A DNA stretch of 64,000 bases from Macrotis lagotis (lineage: Eukaryota > Chordata > Mammalia > Peramelemorphia > Peramelidae), in NCBI RefSeq assembly GCF_037893015.1, contig NC_133658.1:171403711-171467710 (forward strand). The letters are read 5' to 3'. The notes under the pieces are model-generated. The model searched no databases and was not told where the DNA came from. It saw only the letters and a program-made list of their open reading frames with translations. Shown here one piece after another: positions 42,091 through 51,781 of the stretch. A program made the translations under genes and the position numbers. Position 1 is the first letter of the stretch, and each line of letters starts with the position of its first letter.

Positions 42091-42960
42091 AATCAGAAAG
42101 GGAAGACAGACCTCGGTCAAGGCCAGTTAGTTATACATTTTCCTTCCTCTCCCCCTCTCTCTTCCTGTTCTTAACTCTCACCAGCTATCTTTCTTTGTCC
42201 CTTCCCCTGCTTCATGGAGATTTAGTTTTTCTTTGGACACATGCTTCGTTTCATTTCCCTCCTCCACTGTGCTTATTTATTTAAATTAAGCTTCTGCTGA
42301 TCTGGTTTTCTGACTCTTTGAAGTTATTACTGTGGACTGGGTCAATCTTTTATATACTTCCTTGGGAGTTTCCTTTTGGACATTAGAAGGAAATTAAACT
42401 TCCAAAAATATGTCTAGGTTTTTTTTTTTCCTTTTAAAAAAGTGGAAAGATTATGAGTCTCATTCAACATTGTGGGATCAAAAGCAATAATTAAGGTGGA
42501 AAGTTCATCCTTTACCATCACCAGATGCTGCATCCCTAACAGTTAATGATTTACCTCCAGCTGGACAGGTTTTGCTAAACCATTAGGTTTCCAAGTGAAC
42601 TTTAGCTTGTCCTGAGTTGGCCTTATTCAGAGAATAAGCTGAAAAGGCTATTAAGAGATCATCTTGTCTCAGTCCCTCTTTTTATGAATGACTCACAACA
42701 TTTACAGCACCCCAGTGACATACAGCACAGAGTCACACTTCATCTCTGTTCTGTTGGTCTGTAAATTAAGATCCATAAGCAGAGAGTTTAGAACCATTCT
42801 GCCCCCCACTCTCTACCCCCCCCCCCCCATAGCAGGAAACAGAGAACCTAAGAATTCTGGGGGAAATTGGGTGGCAGGATTCTTCCATCTAGTCAAGTTC
42901 TTTCTTTTTTGTGAAACCTACTCCAGGACTCTTAGCTCTCACTGTATCACTCACTGGGCA
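42091..42960. other. Repeat-free segment, candidate conserved non-coding element
   Basis: About 870 bases with no recognised repeat or coding signal. 42240-42420 is AT-rich with balanced words ('tttaaattaagcttctgctg') and a homeobox-type TAAT/ATTA density. A poly-C run lies at 42818-42828. Function is not shown. Confidence 0.35.
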
Positions 42961-42964
42961 CCTA

Positions 42965-43210
42965 TCCCAGGGTCTATATAATTCTATATTTAAAGTTGGA
43001 AGGGACCCTAGAGACCACTGAGTTGGATCACCTCATTCTCCAGAAGAAAAAAAAAATAAGGCTAAGAAAAAGCCATCTAATCCAACTTCTTAATTTTATA
43101 AATGAAGAAATTGAGGTATGGAGCAGTATTGTATAAATTTGAGGTAAGTAGGTGGCAGCAGGCAGATTTCGACACAGGTTCTCTGATTCCAAATCCAGTA
43201 CTCAGTCTAC
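42965..43210 (-). mobile_element. CR1/L3 or MIR-type element (antisense)
   Basis: 'aaagttggaagggaccctag', 'ttataaatgaagaaattgag' and 'cacaggttctctgattccaa' combine a CR1/L3-like 3' end with an antisense MIR body. Probably two adjoining old elements. Confidence 0.5.
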
Positions 43211-43379
43211 ATGTTGTTTGATGAATGCTCCCTGATATTTCTTGTATTGTTAATAATTTCTTATTGCTATTTGGTTTATAATGGGCATATGTCTCAAAAT
43301 CCCCAACTAAACAATATATTTTTTGAGGACAGCAACCAGCTTTGACTGCAATCATTGTGTTGGATCCACAGAAAGAATG
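43211..43379. other. Unassigned, L2-like end
   Basis: 43300-43400 resembles an L2 3' end ('gaggacagcaaccagctttg', 'gttattgattgataa'); weak. Confidence 0.3.
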
Positions 43380-43560
43380 TGGTCAATAGTTATTGATTGA
43401 TAAGTAGCAGAATCCATTGTTTCAAACACTGTCCTTAACTAGCTTTGTGAGTCTCCTCATTTCTTTGAACTTTGATCTGCTCATCTGTAATATGAGGAGA
43501 TTAGACTAATAGCTTTCAAGTTTTTAAATTCTATGATTCTGAGTTTTAGGGTAGGGTAGT
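43380..43560 (+). mobile_element. MIR element, worn
   Basis: 'aacactgtccttaactagct', 'gatctgctcatctgtaatat' and 'aaattctatgattctgag'. Confidence 0.5.
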
Positions 43561-43719
43561 CATGAAAGGGGTTTAGGATTAACATCAAGGAGGGAATATT
43601 TTATGTTAAAAGGTGGGAATGTTTGCCTCAGGATAGATAGTTCAAGATAAATGTGTCATCTGCCTCTACTGTCTCTTGGGGAAGTGATATTTTAAAAATT
43701 TTGTTCTCTCCATCACGAA

Positions 43720-44078
43720 GACTCATGACATTATTATTATTTAAATATTTATTATTGATAACTTTTTAAAAAATATTATTTACATTTTCCAACATTTCTG
43801 TTCTTTCCCTCTGCCAGAGAATCATTCCTTATGACAAAGAATTAAAAAGAGAGAGAAAAACGTTCAGCAAAAGTAACATATCAACTAAGTTCAATATTAA
43901 ATGAAATGCTCCACACCTAGAGTCTTCTACCTCTGCAAAGTAGTGAGAGAAGCACCTTGTCATATCACTTGTTTGGGGTCATTGATAATTATGATTTCAT
44001 GGCATTTGTTATGATTGTTTTATTTTTAATCTCTCTCTTTACATTGTTCTAGTCATTACATATTTTGTTTTGATATAC
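43720..44078 (-). mobile_element. L1 LINE, 3' region (antisense), left piece
   Basis: 'tttacattttccaacatttc', 'aaaaagagagagaaaaacgt', 'cctctgcaaagtagtgagag' and 'cattgttctagtcattacat' follow the antisense of an L1 3'-UTR subfamily. The expected next block appears only at about 45436. Confidence 0.65.
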
Positions 44079-45435
44079 CTTAAGGACATTTTCTTCTATT
44101 TTTCAAACTTTTGACTTGTTTTAATATCTCTTATTGTCTCATGAAATTATTAACTTCTGTTGGGTCATTCTAATTTTCAAGGTATTTGTTATTTGGGCAA
44201 GGTTTTGTAATCTTGTGCTAAGCTGTTATTACTTTCCTCCACTTCTTTTGTCTCTTTTTCAATTCTTTCCTCATTCATTCTTATTTCATTTATAATATAA
44301 TTTTAAAATCTCTATTTCATCTATTCCAAGAATTCTAATTGATCTTATGACCAAGTTTTCTTTCTTTCTCTCTCAATCTCTGTCTCTCTGTTTGAAGCTT
44401 TACTTGTGGGTATTTTAGAGTAATTTTCTTCTTTTCAATTGGTATCTTGGGCATTGCTGGGATCATAATAACTCTTCATCTTTTTTGTTTACTCATTTGT
44501 CCTGAATTGAGACTTTGTGTTAGAGCCAGATTCTGTGCACTTCTGGTAGGATTTTCCTGGCTTTTTTGATCCTGGCTTGTCTTATCTGGGTCTTGCCATT
44601 ATATTCTCTGGATAATTGATTGCTATGTTTTTTAAGAATCCTAGGGGTGGAGGTAGCTAGGTGGCACAGTGGATAGAGCACCAGCCCTTGAAGTCAAGAG
44701 GCCTTGAATTCAAATTGGGCTTAAACACTTAATGATTACCTAGCTGTGTGATCTTGGGCAAATCACTTAACCCATTGCCTTCCAAAAAAATAAAAAGAAT
44801 CATAGGGATGGCTCAGGCCAGGCAATTACAGCCTTTCAGCAGGCCCTATATAGTCTCAGCAAAGTCTAGTTAATGCTTTCTTTGACTTTTCAGACTCCAT
44901 ACCCCAATTTGGGTCTAGATGATACAGCTATAGACTTGCCCAGGGTGGAGTACCAGGAAACAGTCTTTGGGTCAAACCTGTCAACTAGTGAGAAGGCTCT
45001 ACATGTTCATCATGACTGTGTTTGCTTACTTACCCCTGTTCTGAGTCAGGTTAGTTGAGTCCACTCCCTACTTTGGGTTTAGAGTGTCAACATTTTTGGC
45101 TTAGCTCTATTCTGGGTCTGGGGCTGAGTCTGAGCTTCTTTCTGAGGTCAGAAGAAGCAGTGCAGTCATTCTGTTTTGAGTATAGTCGTTGAGTCTGAGA
45201 TTTACTCTGAGTTCAGAGAGATATGGACCTGTTTGAAGCCTGGTAGTTAAGTCCATGATCCCAGTCTAGCTCTGTTCCAGAGTTCTTGTCCCAGTCAATT
45301 ATCTATGTGTCAAATTTGGGATCTTGGACTGAAAAGATGACCCACCGTTGTTGTCTCCTTATATTTCTCTGTTGAGGTGGTTAGGGAAAACTTGACTGTA
45401 CTTTTTTCCTCCTATTCCTCCCCTTTTCCTGGTCT
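44079..45435 (-). mobile_element. L1-related ORF1/5'-UTR-like segment (antisense) inserted in L1
   Basis: Blocks such as 'tttttcaattctttcctcat', 'tgaagctttacttgtgggta', 'gtttactcatttgtcctgaa' and 'gccagattctgtgcacttct' resemble the antisense start of L1 ORF1 and its upstream region. They split an otherwise continuous L1 3' region. A HAL1-like element (ORF1 plus 3' UTR without ORF2) is an alternative. No intact frame. Confidence 0.4.
44651..44794 (+). mobile_element. WSINE1-like SINE
   Basis: 'aggtagctaggtggcacagt', 'cttgaagtcaagaggccttg', 'gggcaaatcacttaaccc'. Flanked by 17-base near-duplicates: 'aagaatcctaggggtgg' (44634-44650) and 'aagaatcatagggatgg' (44795-44811). Confidence 0.9.
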
Positions 45436-45720
45436 CCCATCTAATATATTGTTGTTCAGGCTCTGTTTACTTCACTTTGCATGAGTTCAGGCTTCTCTAT
45501 ATTCATCATATTCATAATTTCTTACCACACAATAATATTCCATTAAAATCATCTGCCTTGAATTGTTAAGTCATTCTTCAACTGGTGAATGTCTGCTTTA
45601 TTTCTACAAAAAGATATGCTATAAATATTTTAGTATTGACCCGACTTCTCTTTTTATCATTATTCTCCTTAGATATGTGCTCTGCTAAGATATTATTAGT
45701 AAGACAAATATTTGGTTGGT
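45436..45720 (-). mobile_element. L1 LINE, 3' region (antisense), right piece
   Basis: 'gctctgtttacttcactttg', 'catattcataatttcttacc', 'acacaataatattccattaa' and 'ttcttcaactggtgaatgtc' continue the L1 piece that stopped at 44078. Confidence 0.75.
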
Positions 45721-46010
45721 GATTGGGTTATATACCATAAATTAGACAGCTGAATTGTTTATGAATGGACTGTCATCTCTATCCTATGTCCTAACCAAGT
45801 GAGACAACTTTGCTGAATTTTTATCCCAGACAAGAAACTCAGATAGATAGATAGATCTGTGTGATCTACGGTGGTTGGGCTCCTGAGATGGGAGGCTCTG
45901 AAACCATCCCACTATGAATCTGCCTTTGAGCAGCTTTGGTCTATAGGAGATCATCTGAACTGGAGGTTCATTCAGGCATTTGGGAGGACTAAGAATTGAG
46001 GAAATTTTGT
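45721..46010. other. Unassigned sequence
   Basis: A short GATA run at 45842-45855; otherwise nothing recognised. Confidence 0.3.
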
Positions 46011-46013
46011 AAT

Positions 46014-46173
46014 TTTTTTTAGGTTTTTTTTTTTTTTGCAAGGCAAATGGGGTTAAGTGGCTTGCCCAAGGACACACAGCTAGGTCATTATTAAATGTCT
46101 GAGGCCGGATTTGAACTCAGGGACTCCTGACTCCAGGGCGGGTGCTCTATCCACTGCTCCACCTAGCTGCCGC
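46014..46173 (-). mobile_element. WSINE1-like SINE (antisense)
   Basis: Full-length with a long T-run; 'gcaaggcaaatggggttaag', 'actcctgactccagggcggg', head 'ccacctagctgccgc'. A possible imperfect duplication 'gaggaaatttt' lies at each side, with 16 extra bases at right. Confidence 0.88.
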
Positions 46174-46189
46174 TAAGTCACTTCTTGAT

Positions 46190-46440
46190 GAGGAAATTTT
46201 ACCTCTTAGGGCCACCCACATTGCTTGTGGATAGCTCTAAATGTGAAGGAGTATATTTTAGAGGATTTGACTATCAGTGAGTAGAAGTTATAGCCAAAGA
46301 GATTTCCACTGAATAGAAGGAAAAGTTTCCTAACCAAAAATGAACTACCTTGAGGTAATTATTAGAGGTGCTTAAGCAGAGGTTCATGAGTACTTTGGGG
46401 AATTATTTGGGGGATAATTCTACTGATAGAATTACAAAAA
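46190..46440 (+). mobile_element. CR1/L3 LINE, 3' part
   Basis: 'aaggaaaagtttcctaacca', 'aactaccttgaggtaattat' and 'agaggtgcttaagcagaggt' follow CR1/L3, whose consensus has 'ggaggtgttcaagcagaggc'. Confidence 0.65.
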
Positions 46441-46499
46441 GAGGTGGTAGATTCCAAACTCATATCTACCGATCCTTGATGGCAGAAAACTATTTCTTT

Positions 46500-46640
46500 A
46501 GCACTTGCCCACAGTTGATTATAATGATAATAATATTAGCTAATATTTGTAAGTACCAGACATGTGCTAATCATTTTACAAATATTTCATTTGATCCTCA
46601 CAACAACCTTGGAAGATGGGTGTTAATACTATGTAGGAAA
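46500..46640 (-). mobile_element. MIR-type CORE fragment (antisense)
   Basis: 'aatattagctaatatttgta' and 'catttgatcctcacaacaac' are the antisense core. Confidence 0.65.
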
Positions 46641-46884
46641 AATTTTGCATATATCAAATTATCAATAGAGTAGGGATAAGGTACTACTGTGCTCTAGATA
46701 AGGATTTGTTTCCCTTGTTCTTTATGAAAATCTCAAAATATATTGATTTTAATTCTTAGAATTCTTAATTCTTCAGTTTTAATTTTTAGAAGAACTGGCC
46801 AGTAGAGCGTTTGAGTTTTGGTTATGAAGAATGAAATTTTCTGATATTAAAACTGTGTCATCTTTTGATAGAGTTGTGAACTGA
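46641..46884. other. Unassigned sequence
   Basis: No recognised repeat or gene. Confidence 0.3.
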
Positions 46885-47625
46885 TCTAACATTCTGGAGA
46901 GCAATTTGGAACCATGCCCAAAGAGTTATAAAACTGTATATACTCTTTCACCTAGCAATACCACTGCTAGGTCTATATCCCAAAGACATTAGAAAAGGTG
47001 GGGGTGGGGAGAAGGACTTATTTGAAATAAAAATATTTAGAAACAACTCTTTTTTAGTGGCAAAGAATTGGAAATTAAAAAGATGTACATCAATTAGGGA
47101 ATGGTTAAACAAGCTGTACTATAGTAATGTAATGGAATATTATTATGCTATAAGAAATGAAAAGCAGGATGATTTCTGAAAAATATGGACTTACATAAGC
47201 TGTTGCAAAGTGAAGTGAGCAGAACCAGGAGGACAGTACACACAGTAGCAACAATTTTGTTCAATGAAGAATTGTGAATGATTTAACTGTTCTCAGCAAA
47301 ACAATGATTCAAGAGAATCCCAAAGAACTAATGAAGTATACTATTTGCCTCCAGAGAGAGAGGTGATATTGCTTGAATATAGCCTGAAGCATGATATTTT
47401 TCACTTTCTTTTATTCAAGTCTTTCTATACAAAATGATTAATATGAAAGTATTTTACATGATTGTACATATATAACCTGTATCTGATTGCTTTCGGTCTC
47501 TGTGAAGGGGAGGAGAGGTAGGGAAGGATAGAATTTGAGTCTGAAAACTTTGAAAAACCAAATGTTAAAAAATTATATTAACATAATTAAGGGAAAGAAT
47601 AAACTATATATTTAAAAATGAGACG
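46885..47625 (+). mobile_element. L1 LINE, 3' end
   Basis: 'ctggagagcaatttggaacc', 'agcaataccactgctaggtc', 'aaagaattggaaattaaaaa', 'gtgaagtgagcagaaccagg', 'gaggtagggaaggatagaat' and an A-rich tail. About 740 bp, 5'-truncated. Confidence 0.88.
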
Positions 47626-47647
47626 TATTAAAAATTGCTCCTTTTGC

Positions 47648-47804
47648 AGGGTGGCTAGGTGGTGCAGTGGATAAAGCACCAGCCCTGGAGTCAGGAGTAC
47701 CTGGGTTCAAATCCGGCCTCAGACACTTAATAATTACCTAGCTGTGTGGCCTTGGGCAAGCCACTTAACCCCGTTTGCTTTGCAAAAACCTAAAAAAAAC
47801 CAAC
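47648..47804 (+). mobile_element. WSINE1-like SINE, close to consensus
   Basis: 'gggtggctaggtggtgcagt', 'cctggagtcaggagtacctg', 'gcctcagacacttaataatt', 'ccttgggcaagccacttaac'. Near-duplicates: 'attgctccttttgc' (47634-47647) and 'attgttccttttttgc' (47805-47820). Confidence 0.93.
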
Positions 47805-48750
47805 ATTGTTCCTTTTTTGCCCCTTCCCTCAGTGGCTCTGGGCCACCCCCTTCCTTGCCTAGCCCTAGTTCTTGCAGTGGGGCACAACAGTTGCCTAGCT
47901 GGGTTACTGACTTCTCTGGCTCCCTTTTGGCTGGCATCTGGTATCCCCTCTTTCCCTGCTTTTTCAACTCATCCATGAAGGGCCCACATGAAAGGAAACT
48001 GAACATCAGGAAATATATGAGATCAGAAGGGAATTAGCAATGCACAATTAGGGAGGAATGCTGTTGTGAAAAATCCAAGGGGGTGATTCTAACCCAGCAC
48101 TTATCTATTTTAGAATTTGGAAAAAGCAGTGGGGAAAGGAGCTCGGCCAAGAGGGAGAAGCATTTAGTTTTTCATTGAACTTCTAAATGACCATCTTGAA
48201 GGCTGCAATTTCTAGTTTGGGAGGACTGGTCTTTAATTGATGGCACCACTGAATGGCTGAGTAGAAAAAAAGAGATGCCTAAGACAGGGAGGGGGTGGAG
48301 TGAGAGGAAGAATGCTTCCAGGGCTTGCCTGGCACTTCCACATTTACAGATGGAGATGTGGATTCCAAGTTCCCTTTCCTTTGTTCTCTTACCTCATTGC
48401 CAGGTTCCTCCCCACTGTCCTAGCACTTCAGACCTCAGAGCCTTTCCCTATGAAACCTGCTCAGAAGAAAGTGCTTGCTAAGTAATTTACATCTTAGTAT
48501 GAATTAAGGTTGAAGTCTTAAGTGTTCCCCAGGGTTTTTTGCATTTTTAACTCCTTTTGCTTTCTGTGAAGTGAAAGACCTTGACTTTTATAAAAGGGAT
48601 TTTAGGTTTCAACTAAAAAAATTCTAAGTTTTTAATTTGAGTTGTAGGGGGTGGGAGTCTTCCTACTGCCCCTGAAATCACACCTCATAAGCCGAGTCTG
48701 AGTGTTAATTCCAAAGCTCCAAATTTCCGGTTGTTCAGTTTTGTTCTTCA
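47805..48750. other. Unassigned, mostly repeat-free sequence
   Basis: About 950 bases with no repeat I recognise. Overlapping frames of 60-97 codons run in several phases at 47734-48485. Those starting MWPWASHL begin inside the SINE, and none shows a domain. Confidence 0.4.
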
Positions 48751-48751
48751 T

Positions 48752-49045
48752 TTACTCCATTTGTTGTTGTTATTTTTTCTTCCTTCTTGAAGAAGACCAC
48801 AACATCAGGGAGGTGATGCCATGACAAGCAAGGGAATTAGATTTGAGTGCTAAGTCACTAGCCTCATTTTCTCTTCCAGAGCCATTTGGGTCCAGTGGCC
48901 AGATATTAAAGGATGACTGGAGATGGCCCTGGATTTGAGGCAATCAGGGTTAAGCGACTACTCTAAGGAAGCACAACTAGGTAAGTGTCGAGTATCTGAG
49001 GTCAGATTTGAACTCAGGTCCAGGGCTGTTGCTCTATCCACTGGT
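48752..49045 (-). mobile_element. MAR1-like CORE-SINE (antisense)
   Basis: Antisense tail 'ccttcttgaagaagaccaca', 'caggtgatgccatgacaagc'-like block, 'tgctaagtcactagcctcat', 'catttgggtccagtggccag', box 'ctgaggtcagatttgaactc', head 'tgctctatccactg'. Same family as 53355-53682. Confidence 0.82.
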
Positions 49046-49240
49046 TTTCTTGACAAAGATATTGCTGTCTTTCCCTTCTTCAGTTCATTTTAAAAATGAG
49101 GAAACTAAGGCAAGCAGGGTTAAATGACTTGCTTGGGGTCACATATCTAGTAAGTGAAGTCAAATTTGAACTCAGGAAGATATGTCTTTTTTGACTCTAA
49201 GTTCTTTACTCTATCCACTGTGCCACTTGGCTGCCTCAAG
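49046..49240 (-). mobile_element. CORE-SINE with BovB-type module (antisense), tail-truncated
   Basis: Starts abruptly at 'gttttcttgacaaagatatt', then 'aaaaatgaggaaactaaggc', 'gaactcaggaagatatgtct' and head 'gtgccacttggctgcctc'. Its BovB-like tail is replaced by the MAR1-like SINE next to it. Confidence 0.75.
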
Positions 49241-49249
49241 CTCCCACTA

Positions 49250-49526
49250 TTCATGTGCAACCTACGGGAAAGATTTGGATTCAGAAGACCTGAGTTCAGA
49301 TCTCAGGTCTTATTAGATGTGTGACTATGGTCAACTTAGTTTTCAGTTTTCTTATTTGTAAAATGGAGAAAATAATAGCACACCCCTCCTAGGGTTGTTT
49401 TGAGAATTATATGAGATAACATTTGTAAAGGGTTTTGCAAACTTTAAAGTGAAAACCTCACAGACAATGATTATTATTATTAATTACTAATTATTATTAT
49501 CATTATTATTATTATTACTATTATAG
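49250..49526 (+). mobile_element. MIR-type CORE-SINE with (ATT)n tail
   Basis: 'gaagacctgagttcagatct', 'tgtaaaatggagaaaataat', 'tagggttgttttgagaatta' and 'gggttttgcaaactttaaag', then a TTA array at 49468-49526. Confidence 0.82.
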
Positions 49527-49865
49527 TAATAGGTGGTACAGTGGATAGAGCACCAGGGCTGGAGATAGGAAAACTCATCTTCCTGAATTCCAATCTGGCC
49601 TCAGACACTCACTGGTTGTGTGACCCTGAGTACTGTAATTTGTCTCAAACATAGTGATGTCATTTAGATCTTCATTGATAATGAAGGACAAGAACCAACC
49701 AATGCTGAGCAAGTCACTTAACCCTATTTGCCTCAGTTTCCTCATCTGTAAAATGAACTGAAGAAGAAAATGACAAATCATTATGGTATCTTTGCCAAGA
49801 AAACCCCAAATGGTGTCACAAAGAATCAGACAGAAATAATAGAAATGACTGAACACCACCAAAAA
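49527..49865 (+). mobile_element. CORE-SINE with BovB-type tail, carrying an inserted LINE tail
   Basis: Head 'ggtggtacagtggatagagc', 'tgtgtgaccctgag', then 74 foreign bases (49631-49704) ending 'gatgtcatttagatcttc' and 'aatgaaggacaagaacc', the MAR1/RTE-like 3' end. It then resumes 'ctgagcaagtcacttaaccc', 'ctgtaaaatgaactgaagaa', 'caagaaaaccccaaatggtg'. The five bases 'ctgag' are repeated at both junctions. Confidence 0.8.
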
Positions 49866-50245
49866 TGTTGGATTAAAAGGCTTGCTAAAGAATTGATAGA
49901 AACATATGATCATAATGGTTCTAGAGGATACTCTTGTTTACTGAACTATTAAAATGTAAATATGAAAAGGGAAAAAATATGAAATATGAAAAAGAAATGA
50001 AGTCAGACTAATATAGTAGAATTCAAGGCTTGGAGTAAGGAAGAACTGGGTTCTAATTCTACTTCAAATCATTATCCTGGATAAATCATTTAATTTCTCT
50101 GGGAGAAATTTCCTTGGACGTGCCTATTAAATCATAGACACAGGTAGGATCTCTGATCCTTCTCTGCTGTCTCTCCCTTTACTACCCATATAGGACATTC
50201 CTATACTGAGTGTTTTCTACTTTTTTTTTTATTTATTAAGAGAAA
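49866..50245. other. Unassigned, with a worn MIR
   Basis: 50010-50110 ('gaagaactgggttctaattc', 'taaatcatttaatttctctg') is a worn plus-strand MIR. The rest is unassigned. Confidence 0.4.
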
Positions 50246-50249
50246 AAGG

Positions 50250-50735
50250 GTCCCCCTTGGCTCTAGGATTAAATCCAAAGTTCTCTGCCATTCAAAGCTC
50301 TTCATAGTGAGCCCCATCCTTCCTTTCCAGTCTTCTTTCCCCTTACTCCCTAATGCATACTCTGACCCTGAATGCATCCTTGCTGTTCCATGATCAAGAC
50401 ACTCCCTGCCTCTCTGCTCTGCTCAGCTCCAGCGTCTAACAATGCTCACCTTCCTCCTCATTGTCTCCAGGATTCCCTCACTTCCTTTCTTAGTTCCTAC
50501 TAAAATTTTCTGCAGGAAGACTTTCTCAACTCCTTTTAATTCTAGTGTCTTTTCTCTTTTAATGATTTCCTAGAGCTTGTTTGTATGTATTTGTTTGCTT
50601 ATTGTGTTTGCCCTTAGACTGTGAGGCCAGGGGCTTTTTTTTTTTGCCTCTTTCTGTATCCTTATGGCTTAGACTAGAACTTAGTAAGTGCTTAATAAAC
50701 ATTTATTTATTGCTTGATTGGTTATTGCCTCTGTC
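50250..50735 (+). mobile_element. L2 LINE, 3' part to terminus
   Basis: 'gattaaatccaaagttctct', 'aggaagactttctcaactcc', 'gactgtgaggccaggggctt' and 'agtaagtgcttaataaacat'. About 490 bp. Confidence 0.82.
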
Positions 50736-50839
50736 TGAGGAACACACAACTCCTCTGCCTTGACCTTCCCCTACTCCTCCCTGGGGATGGAGAAAAATCT
50801 AACCTCTGAATTTGTAAAAAAAAAAATGGGACATTTTAA

Positions 50840-50990
50840 AGACATGAGCTCAGTTTCTCCCAAGGGCCTTTTTAACTCATTGAGGGGCTCTTTTTGCTTT
50901 TCTTTGTACTCCCCCCCCCAGCACTTAGCACAGTGCTTGAATCATAATAAACACTTAATAAATGCTTGTTGACTGACTAATACCAACAGT
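50840..50990 (+). mobile_element. L2 LINE, 3' end
   Basis: 'gcacttagcacagtgcttga' and 'cttaataaatgcttgttgac' are close to the L2 terminus. A second terminus 250 bases after the first. Confidence 0.72.
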
Positions 50991-51401
50991 CTTGGTGCTT
51001 GATTATATGACTGTGACTCAGAAAACACAGTAGTCTCCAAAATTTAGAAATTAATATCACCAAGAGGACATTAGTGGATACATGTTGGGTTCAAGTGGGT
51101 GGAAATAAATGAGAACTAACCTAGAAACCAGGTGTAGGAGATATCAGTAGGAAAATGGATGATGGGAAAAAGGGATGGGTCACCTGGCAAAGGGAAAGGA
51201 TGGTGGTCAGCCCTAGCGAGAAAGTGAGGAAGGCTTCTAATGTGCTGTTTGGTTGGACTCCCTGTGGATTACTCGTAATCAAGAGCAGTTGGATTGATGT
51301 GGATGGAATGTGATCCAAAACAGTGAAAGGAAGGACCTCCCAAGCTGATGGGGCCACAGATCCCAGTGGAATTGGTTTTAGTATTGTAGGACATCCCTCT
51401 A
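50991..51401. other. Unassigned sequence
   Basis: No recognised repeat or gene. Confidence 0.35.
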
Positions 51402-51412
51402 GGTCAGTAATT

Positions 51413-51564
51413 TTTTTTTTTTAGATTTTTCAAGGCAATGGGGTTAAGTGACTTGCCCAAGGCCACACAGCTAGGTAATTATTAAGTGTCTGAGGTCAGA
51501 TTTGAACCCAGGTACTCCTGACTCCGAGGCCAGTGCTCTATCCACTACGCCACCTAGCCGCCCC
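51413..51564 (-). mobile_element. WSINE1-like SINE (antisense)
   Basis: Full-length, close to consensus. Exact 11-base duplication 'ggtcagtaatt' at 51402-51412 and 51565-51575. It sits at the left end of a hAT-like MITE. Confidence 0.93.
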
Positions 51565-51566
51565 GG

Positions 51567-51781
51567 TCAGTAATTCTTGACCTTGGGACTATGATAGATT
51601 TCAGTGTATAAACTTGAATGGGGAAAAAAGTTACCTTTTTATGTGACCTCTAACTGAAGCTTACATTTTCTTCAATTATGTATTTAAATAACCATATTGT
51701 TCTGAGCCTCTCAGAAGGTCCATAGGACAAACATCACTCTGCTGAAAGGGTCCAGGATACAAAAAAAAGTTTAGAACCCAT
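51567..51781 (+). mobile_element. hAT-like MITE (Zaphod/Arthur-type), second copy
   Basis: 'attcttgaccttgggactat', 'gatagatttcagtgtataaa', 'cttgaatggggaaaaaagtt', 'gacctctaactgaagcttac' and end 'aaaaaaagtttagaaccca'. Same family as 3272-3451. No transposase. Confidence 0.65.
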
